Below are positions 52,372 through 62,561 of a DNA stretch of 64,000 nucleotides, in pieces; the first letter of the stretch is position 1; the number at the start of each line of letters is the position of its first letter. The notes beneath the pieces are model-generated. The model was given only the letters and a program-made list of their open reading frames with translations, did not search any database and was not told the origin of the DNA. The stretch spans positions 585,501 through 649,500 of the forward strand of contig SPDT01000006.1 of NCBI GenBank assembly GCA_008477525.1, written 5' to 3'. This DNA is from Hypomyces perniciosus. Its lineage: Eukaryota; Ascomycota; Sordariomycetes; Hypocreales; Hypocreaceae. The translations under genes were made by a program, and so were the position numbers.

Positions 52372-54354
52372 CTAGATCTCCATGACTTGTTTGAGTTGCT
52401 CCAAATCCAACTTTCTTCCCTTATACGCAGCCAACGTCTTCGCTGTTCTCACCACGTTCTTGATCTGACGTCCGTTGAGCCGGGCCTGGGCCAGCACCTC
52501 ATAGCCCTCATCGCCAACATCTTCACTGGTGCCACCTCCTGTGGTGGCAACAAAGTGACGCCATATGCGTTCGCGCGACTCGGGAGGCAGCTCCCTGTAT
52601 TTCAGCGGCACATGGATTCGCGACTTGAAGGCGTCGTCAAAGGTGTGCACGCGGTTGGTCGTCATGAACAGAATGCCCGCGTAGTATTCCAGCATACGCA
52701 GGAAGATGCTGACGAGTCCGTTACGTTGCATGTCGTGCAACGAGCGTCGCTCAAGGAACACATCGGCCTCATCGATTAGCAGAACTGCTTTCCAGGTGTC
52801 GGCAAGGTCGAGGATTTGAGTCAGCCGGGTTTCCAGACCCGAGCACTCGGTGCCCAGATCACCGGACGAAACTGTGTATAACGGTCGTTTGCAGAACTCG
52901 GCCACGCACTCGGCCGTCAGGGTCTTTCCCACTCCCGGTGGGCCATGTAGCACGAGGATCAGGCCACGGGATTTGCCTTTGACTATGTCTTCAAAACTGG
53001 ACGCATCCGAGTCTGAACGCTTCGTATGCTCCGCGACCAAGGCTTGGACGAGCTCCTTCTGGCTGTCTGGGAGAACCAGCTGTTCAAAGCACTTGGTGTT
53101 CCAGTCGATCGGTGACACATCATCGATGAGAAACTCGAACCACTTTTTCTCGTTCATGGAGAAACCCATGACCGCTGGGGTCGCCAAAAGACATTGGTCA
53201 TCAGTCAGCGATCCAAAAGATTCGTTTGATGCCATCTTGACCTCATCCCCATTCTTGCTTCGCTTTGTTTTCTTCCCATCAAATGGTATGACGGAGCCAT
53301 GCAAGCCTACGATACGATTGTATGTCGCCATATCAATCATGATCCTGGAGTCAACCATGAATTTGGATCCCGACCGACCAATGCCCTTATACTGACGGAA
53401 GTGTTGTCCCGCGTGAGCCTCCCACTTCCGACCACGTTTGATGAGGCGCTCACGGATGGCATCCTCCTCGGGATGGAAGCTGAAAGGCAGAACTGAAAGG
53501 TCGATGATTGATGTAGATCCCTCATATTCCCATATATCGAGGCTCGGAGTTTTGGTTCCGAATTTGCTACCGTCGAAATCCACACACTCGACCTCGAGAT
53601 CAAAGTAATTGCCGTCCATTGTCGACACGTAATTGTATTTCAGGAGCTTGTAGACGCGCGGCTGGGATCTCTCCGTGCTGTATACGAGTATGCCTGGCTT
53701 GAAAATGGTCCATAGTTGCTCATATGTTATCAGAGCGTCCTTGAGGAGATCGTTGACTTCCTCAATGGTCTCTTGGAAATGGTCATTGATGAAATCGATC
53801 AGGACTGGCAAATGCTTGGCCCCATCAGACTTGGCATCTTCTGCTTCAAGCTTGACCAACTCAGCCTTGAGCTCTGGCAAGTAGTGGTACAGGCATCGTG
53901 GAGGAAAGTTGATGGCAAGGGACGATTTCCGCAATGTGACGTTTGGAAAAGATCCGATGGTTCTGCACAAGATATCCCTCAGGGCAGGGGAGTTGACTTG
54001 TAGCCAGGTATTTCGGACGTAGGAATTGGAGCTGTCGTACTCCTCAACCACACAGAGCACGAACTTGTCGTACCAGTTGACCTTTTCCACGGGCAGCTCT
54101 TCTTCCTTGGGCTCGGCGAAATAGCTCTTGCGGCTCTTGGTCCAGCGCTTCTCCAGACGCTTGAGGGAGGCCTGCATGGGACTTTTCTCGAGTTCTTGCC
54201 GTCGGAGCTTTTCCTCCTCTGTGAGGTTGTCGTCAACCTCTTCTTCTTGGCGACTGTCAGGCTCTCCATTGTTAATTACAGAGTGGTCCCAGCAGGAGTT
54301 GCCCTCACAGTCCCACTCATTATCAAAGCTGACGCCTTGGAGGGGTTCATCCAT
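52372..54354 (-). CDS. AAA+ ATPase with DUF7025-type N-terminal region (paralogue)
   Basis: A 660-residue single-exon protein with the same architecture as the protein at 8239-11466. Acidic N-terminus (EEEVDDNLTEEEKLRRQ), then the DUF7025-type region with EQLWTIFKPGILVY, ECVDFDGSKFG, DLSVLPFSFHPE and SRIMIDMATYNRI. The region just before the ATPase aligns with the other copy by eye: LLATPAVMGFSMNEKKWFEF against LIASPVVLGFSFSEKQWLEF. AAA+ motifs: Walker A HGPPGVGKT (~469-477), Walker B AVLLIDEADVFLE, sensor-1 FMTTNR and FKSRIHVPLKY with a likely arginine finger; LNGRQIKNVVRTAKTLA is the lid helix. It lacks the long disordered start of its paralogue and has no introns. Substrate and cell role are unknown; many such genes exist in filamentous fungi. 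Confidence 0.87.
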   Translation of the reverse strand: MDEPLQGVSFDNEWDCEGNSCWDHSVINNGEPDSRQEEEVDDNLTEEEKLRRQELEKSPMQASLKRLEKRWTKSRKSYFAEPKEEELPVEKVNWYDKFVLCVVEEYDSSNSYVRNTWLQVNSPALRDILCRTIGSFPNVTLRKSSLAINFPPRCLYHYLPELKAELVKLEAEDAKSDGAKHLPVLIDFINDHFQETIEEVNDLLKDALITYEQLWTIFKPGILVYSTERSQPRVYKLLKYNYVSTMDGNYFDLEVECVDFDGSKFGTKTPSLDIWEYEGSTSIIDLSVLPFSFHPEEDAIRERLIKRGRKWEAHAGQHFRQYKGIGRSGSKFMVDSRIMIDMATYNRIVGLHGSVIPFDGKKTKRSKNGDEVKMASNESFGSLTDDQCLLATPAVMGFSMNEKKWFEFLIDDVSPIDWNTKCFEQLVLPDSQKELVQALVAEHTKRSDSDASSFEDIVKGKSRGLILVLHGPPGVGKTLTAECVAEFCKRPLYTVSSGDLGTECSGLETRLTQILDLADTWKAVLLIDEADVFLERRSLHDMQRNGLVSIFLRMLEYYAGILFMTTNRVHTFDDAFKSRIHVPLKYRELPPESRERIWRHFVATTGGGTSEDVGDEGYEVLAQARLNGRQIKNVVRTAKTLAAYKGRKLDLEQLKQVMEI

Positions 54355-55738
54355 GATTCAAGTGCGATATTATGACTTTGTTGGAAAAGATGCCAATAGA
54401 ATGCGATTGCTGTAGAGAACTGAAGATGGAGATGGAGATGGCGATAGTGATACTTCTTCCTCTTTCTTATATAGAAGAAAGGTAGACTAAGAGAAGTTTA
54501 TTTATTGGGTAAGAGAATACAGTGGTCCTTTATAGAAGTTTCCATTCTGACCGAGTGACTGATTTCGTGGATCTTGTAACCTTAATTCACACGTCTTCAT
54601 ACTCTTGAGTGAAGTCCATGATGCCTGCTTCGTGACACCTGCACATCTGCACAGCCTTCGCAAGGTTCCAATGAAGTCAAGCCTTTAGATTCCTTCCCGT
54701 GGAGTGGAGAAGACAGAATCCCCCAAGGATTTAAGCTGTCAGCCAAATAGCCTCTTTGGGAACGCCGCACCTCTTCTGTGTCCCGTCATCAACGCATTGT
54801 CTGTTGTATGGTCAACTATAATAGAGCATGACATCGTCCGTTGGGCGTTTTTGTTCCTAGGGCTGAGAGTTTGGCCGTATTGATGAAGCCATCAAACCTG
54901 CCTTTCGTTATGCCTCGCTGTGCCGATCAATGAATGACGCGTTTGATGCCCGTTGCCTCTCGTATCTTCTCTCTTGATATTTCTTCTCTAATCGATCAAA
55001 AAATGAGTCACATCCCGGAGGTTTATTTTAGAAAGCTTAACATTTCCACCAGGGTTCACCTAACTCTAAGATTAGCAAACATCCCGTACTGCCTTTGAAC
55101 TGTTTGCGTGAGGCGGACAATTAGAACGTATAAAATGCAGAATACGGAGTGAGCTGGTGTTAGAGGTACGGACATGCTTACTCGGCCTAAGTGTCCAGCG
55201 CGAGTGTCGTGATTATATTAAGTACGAAACAATAGGGCTGTGAATTCAGTGCCGTAGACTCTAACAGTTCCAGACAAAGCGTTGTGGCTTTTTGTCCCAA
55301 TTTTCCCCAACCTGAGCCAGAATATTCCATTGTATGATAGTAATAGCGGCGAGTGGGTCAAAAAGCCATAATGTTTTGTGCGGAATTGTTGCGATTATGC
55401 GGCAGTCCTCCGCGGAAATAGCGTTTCTGTTACTATTGTCGAATGCAACTCAACTGCACACTAAAACCTCATGATGAAAATTCACATTACGTCCATTAGC
55501 AATCATGCCATCGGTTTCATTATAAATCGCTTGTTCGGCCAAATCATTAGAAATAAATCATATACGCCCTTCAGGTGTTGAAGCATTGTACGGAGTAAAC
55601 GTCTATATATATCGTGAAGAAACCAGAGTCTGTGTGTGCTGTGTTACTCAGGTTGATCCGTCTCAAACATTCTACCAAACGCTCTACCAAACATTCCAAA
55701 CCGCCCATCTAATTTACAAAATCTTATAATCACAAAAA
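54355..55738. other. Divergent spacer between AAA+ ATPase and SDR gene
   Basis: About 1.4 kb, AT-rich, with TACGGAGTG at 55143-55151 and TACGGAGTA at 55589-55597. Probably holds promoters of both genes. No gene was recognised. Confidence 0.45.
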
Positions 55739-56508
55739 ATGTCATCCTCAAAGAACTACTCCCTCGTCGTCATTGGTTCCGGCCCAGGAATCGGCGTCCA
55801 CGTAGCCTCTCTCTTTGCCTCCAGGGGCTTCGCCAAAGTCGCCCTAGTCGCCAGAAATACAGAGCAATTAGCCAAAGACAAAGCCCAAGTCGAACAAGCT
55901 GTCCCAGGCAAGATCAATGTCAAGACTTACTCGCTCGACATCACCGATCTCACCAAGTTATCCGCAACATTGGCTCAAATCGGGACTGATCTTGGTCCTC
56001 CGGAGTGTGTATTCTACAATGCCGCTATAATCCGGCTATCCAAGCTGCTGGAGTACGACGAAGAAGATATTCTTTATGAATTCAAGGTGGGTTTCTTCCC
56101 CTCGCCCTTTTTACTGCTATTGTAGTACATCATTAACACGAGGATCCATAGATCACCACCACCAGCCTTCATGCTACCGCAAAATGGGCAATTCCCCAAC
56201 TCCTGGGGCTGGCCAAGTCAGATCCAGCTGCTAAACCTTCATTCTTCATTACGAGCTCTCACCTGCCAGGTGAGCCTGAGCCAGAGCTGTTTTCCCTCTC
56301 TCTGGCCAAGGCGGCTCAGATGAACCTGGCGCAATCCATGGCACTCACATATAAGCCACATGGTGTCCATGTCGGCCTCGTCGTTGTGGCTGGTGTTGTT
56401 CACTCATCGAAGGAGAAGCTGAATCCCATCCACATTTCTGAGCGGACTTGGGAATTGTTCGAACAACGCAAAGAATCGCAGACTTTCACGGTGGAGATTC
56501 GTGAATAG
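55739..56508 (+). CDS. Short-chain dehydrogenase-like protein, catalytic Tyr absent
   Basis: Predicted 234 residues from two exons (55739-56086, 56152-56508). The Rossmann dinucleotide motif is YSLVVIGSGPGIGVHVASLF near the N-terminus, followed by VALVARN and SLDITDLTKL for the NAD(P) pocket. The strand CVFYNAAI stands where NNAG is found. The Ser of the triad may be in FFITSSHLP. The YxxxK site reads SLSLAKAAQ: Lys is present but the Tyr position holds Leu. Fungal relatives commonly show the same FSL...KAAQ pattern, so this looks like a family property and not recent damage; the protein may bind a cofactor without normal SDR chemistry. The family is often annotated as FabG-like NAD(P)-binding. 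No signal or membrane segment. The intron lies in phase 0 between FK and ITTT. Confidence 0.85.
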
Positions 56509-57028
56509 GGATGGGTGTCAAAGCAAGTTTAATGTATTGTTAATATATCGTTTGAAAGACAAGTCATTTTAGACGATGAATAAATAGTCAATTGAACGCA
56601 TTGCACAAGAACGATTCACCGATTCATTGTGACCAGGCATGTGTCCCTAAAGAAAAAGCGAGAGCTCAATGCGTCAACTGAGTCAAGCAGAGTGAGAGGG
56701 ATGCATCAATCTTCCATCTCTTTTAGACATTCGACCCACGGAAGAGTAGTAGGGAAGAACGTAAAATGCTGAAATGGGGGTTCGAAGAAGCTTCGAGAGT
56801 CACTCGGATGTGGAGACGTAGCCATGATGCGGCACAACGAGAAAAAAGTCTCATAACATTCATTATAGCGCAGAAGAGCTGGCTGGTTCTCGTCCTGTAT
56901 TCCGGGTATAACTCGTCATCATCAGAATATCGTGCACGTAAATTTCCACTCGCGGGTCCAATCATTTCATGCCCATGTTAGCCCTGTCAGAGGATGTTAG
57001 AAATGCGTGCTGGCCAAGGCACGACGGC
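56509..57028. other. Convergent 3' region of SDR and ELC1 genes
   Basis: About 520 bp between convergent stop codons. A short open frame (56766-56981, plus strand) has no recognisable content. Confidence 0.45.
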
Positions 57029-57630
57029 TTACTGGTCCAAGCCTAGATAGTCGGCGGCGGCTAGTATCTCAAGGCAAAGCTCGACGGGGATGTCCATATC
57101 AGCGACGTCCTCACTGTTCCTGTAACGATACCAGTAGTGGAAGTACTCGACCACTTTGTCGAGAACCAGGCCACTGTCCATGGAGTCAGCCGGCGTGATC
57201 CACAACCTCAATACCAGTGCTTGTAGCCGGATGACTCTGAGCGGTGTATGGTCGGTTCAAGTGTAGTGCACAGTCAATCAGACCTGCCAGACCAGCCACG
57301 AAGCCGCAGGGCCAGGGCTGCGGCGTTCTGTCACGATAGAAAGAAAGTTCATGACGTTCTCGTCATCCCGGGAAAGCGAGCGAGATATCATGTACAGCAG
57401 GCTCACCTCATCTCCTGGAACACGCACCGCGCGTCCCTGGCCTCGGAGAACTGGCCTGCAGAGGACTGTGTGAGCAAGGCAAGGAAGATGAATGAGGCTT
57501 CTCACGCACTCCTCGGATCCAGCATGCCCTTGATAATGGGGCTTACCATGGCGGCCTCGCGCAACACGACATACTCGAAGCCGTCACCAGAGACGAGCGT
57601 GACGTACTTGGTCGGTGCCTGCGAGTCCAT
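57029..57630 (-). CDS. ELC1: Elongin C
   Basis: Predicted 104 residues from three exons (57630-57510, 57455-57407, 57173-57029). Elongin C has a BTB/Skp1 fold and links substrate receptors to cullin-based ubiquitin ligases; in yeast it also binds Ela1. Motifs in order: YVTLVSGDGFEYVVLREAAM, then SPIIKGMLDPRS, ARCVFQEMSGLVLDKVVEYF, HYWYRYRNSEDVADMDIPVE and LCLEILAAADYLGLDQ at the C-terminus. Length equals the usual ~100-112. The last acceptor was placed at GGACAG|T because it gives EMSGLVLDK, as in other elongin C proteins; an upstream CTCAG would add about 20 residues (VIRLQALVLRLW) not seen in the family. The final intron is 233 nt, long for this window. Divergent from RHO4. Confidence 0.9.
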
Positions 57631-58253
57631 GGTAGAGAGGGAGGGAGAGACAGGTTTGAGATGCGCACGCAGGTGAAACTTGTTGAAAGCGAAAAGAAGA
57701 GAAAAGAGCTCGCGTTTTTGCTGACGAGAATTTCAGGGCGGGCGGGCGGCGCACGGACCATCAATGTTCCATGCCGTCATGAGCGCGTTGCCTCGCCAAC
57801 ATGTTTACTCGAGCATTGGGCTTCTTTGTCCCTTCTGCTACAGCAGGTTGCAGCAGCTGTCCCTGTCCCACCACCTGGTTGCCCCGAGAGAGAGAGGCCC
57901 AGCCAGCCAGCCATCCAAGTACTCCGTACCTACAACATCATCATCCCCCCCAAAATATCCCGTCTCGTATTATTCCCGATCATCATCACCATCTCGAGGC
58001 CAACGACACGGAATCGCATTTTCGCCTCGTTTTCTCCCACACCGCCGCAGCATCGTTTTAATCCTTTACTTATACTTACACCGCATTTGTCCGTCTGCAT
58101 CGGCTCATCATTCCGTTTCGTCCATTCTGGGTCCGAGCCCAATCCCAAGCACGCTGACGGGGATCGACATTCCTGACGGGAGGAGCTCCTGTTTGCTGCC
58201 TGAGACACTCCCTCGAGTCGCTCGAGCGCCAGAAACCCCGTCCCATCGTCAAG
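57631..58253. promoter_or_regulatory. Shared upstream region of ELC1 and RHO4
   Basis: A 623-bp interval lies between divergent start codons. It contains TACTCCGTA at 57920-57928 and CT/CA-rich sequence toward RHO4. Overlapping open frames on the plus strand at 57661-58303 look like leader sequence, without family motifs. Confidence 0.45.
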
Positions 58254-59206
58254 ATGGCGGCATATCAATATCGCAACTCGCATTATGCGCAGAACAGCCA
58301 TGATCAGTCGAGGCGCGACCAACGTACGCGATCCAGCGAAGGCACCGTCAGCACCACCATGAGCTCATCATCAGGCCGCGAGTCAGCAGCGACGCACGTA
58401 ACAGAGCCGCCAACATACTCAAAGAAGATTGTCGTGGTGGGAGACGGAGGCTGTGGCAAGACATGTCTGCTCATCAGCTACAGCCAAGGCTACTTCCCAG
58501 AGGTGAGCTGAGCCGAGCCCGCTGCTCGCTACGATCGCGACAACGTAGAGGTGCTGACAGGAATCGCCTTGTAGAAATATGTACCGACAGTCTTCGAGAA
58601 CTACATCACATACCCGATCCACCCACCCACTGGTAAGACGGTGGAACTCGCCTTGTGGGATACAGCCGGCCAAGAAGAGTACGACCGCCTCCGCCCGCTG
58701 TCGTACCCGGAAACCGATCTCATTTTTGTTTGCTTCGCCATCGACTGCCCCAACTCTCTAGACAACATCATGGACAAGGTGCGTGAGCCCGTGTTTCCTG
58801 GCATTGAATGCAACCCCTCGGTATATACTAACCCAAACCAAAGTGGTATCCCGAAGTTCTCCATTTCTGCCCGTACACGCCACTCATCCTGGTCGGCCTG
58901 AAATCAGATCTGCGCTACAAGAGATCATGCATCGACATGCTCAAGACCCAGGGACTCACCCCCGTCACCACAGAACAGGGCATGGCGGTCGCCAAAAAGA
59001 TGGGCGCCGAGTACATGGAGTGCAGCAGTAAGGAAATGCGGGGGGTCGACGAGATCTTCGAGCGCGCCATCCTGACTGTTGTCGCCAACGACCGAAGAAA
59101 CATGCAGGCGTCCGTGGTCTCAGTTGCATCGACCAGCGAAGGAAAGACACCGGCTTCCGGTGTAGGGGCCCCTAAGAGGAAGAAGACAAAGTGCACTTTG
59201 CTCTAA
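58254..59206 (+). CDS. RHO4: Rho4-type small GTPase
   Basis: Predicted 271 residues from three exons (58254-58502, 58575-58778, 58844-59206). A disordered N-terminal extension (~54 residues, [13 protein letters not shown]) is typical of fungal Rho4 and absent from Rho1/Cdc42. G motifs: P-loop [10 protein letters not shown] (G63-T70; Gly where most Rho proteins have Ala), switch 1 [10 protein letters not shown], switch 2 [14 protein letters not shown], and ECSSKEMRG for the SAK motif. VGLKSDLR stands for the TKxD-like segment. A basic stretch (PKRKKTK) precedes the CaaX box CTLL, whose final Leu suggests geranylgeranylation. In filamentous fungi Rho4 acts at septa with the formin-driven ring; that role is inferred from the family. 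Its 3' end converges on DAD1. Confidence 0.92.
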
Positions 59207-59878
59207 AGAACCCGCAAGGGCAATCAAGGGTCTCATAAACAGGGGATACAGAATTGTAATGACCATGGGGATGAATATTTGTCTTTTTACAACGATATGC
59301 ACCGTTTACGAACGACGTCTAACGGATTGATTTGGTCCACGATTAAGACGACGACACACACACACACACACACAAGAGAGACAATGAGACGAGCCGCTGG
59401 CGCAGGCTCTCTCCGAAAGGGAAAATAAACGTGGTATATAAGTCGGGAGTCCGCGTGGTTGTTTAACATCTTTCTAGCCGGCCTCTTTGTCTTGGATTTG
59501 GAGAAACCAGGCTGGTTCGAGGCATGGGAAGAGAGGCGGCTGTGGGAACCACGGACTTTGTATATGCGAACTTGGGAAACGGTGCTGAAATATGCGGACT
59601 TGTCTGTTTCTTTTACTATTGCTCTTCGCGATTGGTTTTCTTCTTCTTCTTCTCGTTTTCTTTTGTAGCATGATACTGTCGAGTTCAATCGGGTCTGGGG
59701 ATTGGGACATAAAATATCATATTCGCATTCGACCTTTGTGTCCGCATATATCGTGACCATAAGTCCATTGCTAAGCGTAGGTGATTGAACTCCAAAGAGG
59801 GATGTATATCGTCTCTCTCGCTCACACACAGCCTCCCACTTGATCCGGCATCCATCGCTTCGTTCGTAGGGTATCACA
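59207..59878. other. Convergent 3' region of RHO4 and DAD1
   Basis: About 670 bp with an (AC)n microsatellite at about 59352-59374. A 240-codon open frame on the minus strand (59287-60009) overlaps the last DAD1 exon in another phase and shows no family content. Confidence 0.5.
59352..59374. repeat. AC dinucleotide microsatellite
   Basis: About eleven AC units, non-coding, in the region shared by the RHO4 and DAD1 3' ends. Confidence 0.9.
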
Positions 59879-60276
59879 TCATGATTCATCTTCCTCGCGC
59901 CTCGCGCCCTCCTGCTGCTCTCCTCCCGTCTTGTTTCCCTCCTCATCCTTGGCCATGACGTTCTCAAACTGCGACCATAGCGCTTCGACCGACGAAAACT
60001 CGTTGCCAACCTAGCCCACCACCATGTTAGCCCTCGTCTTTTCTCCCCTCCCTTGTCTCTACCACGCAGCGCTTCGGTAGGAATTACGTACAGCTACAAC
60101 AGCCTCCAGCGATCGATTCAGCTTATTAATATTGGCGAGGACTTGTTCGAAGCTCTGCGCGTAAGAGGAGTAGTTAGTTGACGTTCGAAACTGACGTAGG
60201 GGGCTTGTACCTCGGCAATTTCTCCGATGAGAGCTTCCCTCTGCTGCTCAAAGTACGTCTTGCTTCGCGTCTCCAT
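59879..60276 (-). CDS. DAD1: DASH complex subunit Dad1
   Basis: An 86-residue protein built from three short exons (60276-60211, 60154-60092, 60010-59879); none alone is long enough to stand out. DASH/Dam1 forms rings around kinetochore microtubules and is needed for chromosome segregation in fungi. The join reads [16 protein letters not shown], then [20 protein letters not shown], then [20 protein letters not shown], the conserved Dad1 core; the C-terminus is Glu/Gly-rich. Introns: GTACAAG to CGCAG, with CAACTAACT as branch site, and GTACGT to GGGCTAG. All joins are in phase 0. The start at 60276 gives [11 protein letters not shown]. Length matches Dad1 (about 80-105). Family homologues have the same LIGEIAEGFEQVL pattern. 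Confidence 0.9.
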
Positions 60277-60830
60277 TGCGGAAGCCGGTCCGCTGGGGAG
60301 TTTGGACGCTGGAATTGCTGGTGATCGAGATGATGGCGATAAAAGAGAGAAAGTTGGAGATTCGCGACGCGTTAAGTTGAACTACCTATGTAGTACTTGA
60401 CTGAGTGGGGTTGGAGTTCTCCCACAACACCCCTCAATTCCGCATCTCCAATTGACGGAGTAATAGTACCAAATATCCCAAGTAAATTCACTCTAAATAG
60501 TAGTAGTACTAGTTATTTGGTATAAAATTTCGCATACATTGTCCATTGAAATAGCCATAAGATTGCATTCGTTCAAAGGGAGAAAAAAAAAACAGTCTTA
60601 ATAAATCATCAACACCACATACGCACTCCGCCCCAGTTACAGATTGATTCCATGAACCCACGGGCCCCAATCCCTAGCCTTCACAAACATCCCAATGGAC
60701 TCCTTGCTCCATCTCCATCGACGGATAGATGACAAGCAACCATGTATACAAGATATAGGACAGAAAGAAAAAAAACACGCGCAAGAAACGAAAGAAAACT
60801 CCCTTCCCTCCAGATCGTGGACATTTTCCT
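60277..60830. other. Promoter region of DAD1 and 3' flank of the Snt1-like gene
   Basis: About 550 bp, AT-rich from 60470 to 60610. No gene was recognised. Confidence 0.45.
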
Positions 60831-62412
60831 TTATCGTCTATATTGATCTGGATGTCGCTCAAATTCATGCGGTCGAAGGCCCCTAGTCATTATCTCCCTA
60901 TGATCTCTTGGGTCCCTTGCATCCCGCAGTTGAATATCTCTTGGGTCTGGAGCGGGATACCCCGGGCCTTGTGGCTGTGGCTGTGGCGGCCCGCGCGCGT
61001 CATATCCTCCCGGAGTATAGCTACGGCTTGATGGCTCTCTTGGATCCCGTGGCGGCGCCGGTCCCGGTGTTGCATACCGCGGATACGGTTGAGAGGGGGG
61101 TGGTATTTGTTCAGGAGCACGTGTAGATGGTGGGTAGCGGGATTGCATCGGATGTTGCTGCTGAGACATGCCTGGAGTACTCGATCCATATATCGAGGGG
61201 GGCCCGCGCTCGTCTCTCACGGACATATGGTGAGGCTGTTGAGGTGGTGGGGCTGGTGACCATGCTGGCGCCGGCGTCCCTGGCTTTGCTGAGGTTGTGG
61301 GATGTTGTCCTACCCAGGATTGCTGCGGGGGACCCTGTGTGGTCTTCTGCTGTTGAGTTGGCCAGCCACTACCTTGCGGCTGTAAGTTGGATGGTGGTGC
61401 TTGGTGGCCAGAAGGTGGCCATGCATTGTCGCGGCTGCTCTGCTGAACCTCGCGACTTCTTAGAGGAGCCGACCCATGAACTGCGTATTGGGGTTGTGGC
61501 GAACCAGCATGTGACGGCTGAGAAGATGCACCATACGATGTTGGATAACCAGTTTGAGGCTGGTACTGAGGCTGGTTTGCCTGCGCAGGCGGCGCGTATC
61601 GATGTGATCCCTGAGGTGAGCTGGTTCTGCTTGCCGGATGACTTTGCTGGTATGGGTGTGGTCTGTAAAAGTCCCTTTCCGAAGGGCCTGGATCGGATTG
61701 CATGCCCCGAGGACCACCCATGTGTTGCGGAGCGGCTTGAGAAGTAGCATACGGCGTTGGTTTCAGCGCAGGCATGGTTGATGCACCACCGGACAGCGCC
61801 CGGCCATAATGTGAATACTGGGGCTCTGGCTCCCGGCGCATTTGAGGAGGTCCTGCTGGGCCAGGCGGCGGGGGACGGCCTACGCCCTGTGCCGGAGGTG
61901 GTGGTGATGGTACAGGGGCATGATTGCCTGACACCTCGCTGACCCGCTTTGGGGCTGGTGGAGGGTCATCATTAAGAAGGGACATAATGTTCGATTTGCG
62001 TGGCTCGGGGGGGCGAGCTGGTGTCAGGGGAGGCATTGAACTAGTGGGTTGAGATGGTGGAGCACCATAAGGCTCGTGGGTAGGACCTGGAGGCTGTCTT
62101 GGCTGTGGCGTTGACATTGGCCGAGATGACGGCGGTGCCAGCGGCGGCGAGTGTACGGCAGAGGGATCAGACAGCAATGATCGCATTGGCTGAGCAGGTT
62201 GTTGCTGGACTGGCGGAGCATAAGGCTGGGCAGCAACAGATCGAGAGGGTTCTTGAGAAGGGGGTCTAGTTAATGAGAAAGGCTCTCGTGGGCCTCCCCC
62301 ATGGCTTGGTTGTTGTCGGTGGCCGAAATGCTCGTAGTGGTGTTGAGGTGGTGGTGCTTCGGGCTCTTGCTTTACTCTCATCGCTTGTTGTTGCTGTTGT
62401 TGCTGTTGTTGT

Positions 62413-62444
<32 letters not shown>

Positions 62445-62518
62445 TTGTTGTTGTTGTTGTTCAACCTGTCGAGCAGCAAATTCTCTCTCTCGTTCTCTTT
62501 CTCTTTCCCTCTCTCTAA

Positions 62519-62561
<43 letters not shown>

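Noticed and set aside
57661..58303. Overlapping plus-strand frames upstream of RHO4
   Set aside because: CT-rich leader composition; they run into RHO4 exon 1 in other phases and show no family content.
59287..60009. 240-codon minus-strand frame
   Set aside because: It overlaps the last DAD1 exon in a different phase and includes the AC microsatellite as poly-VC; no family content.
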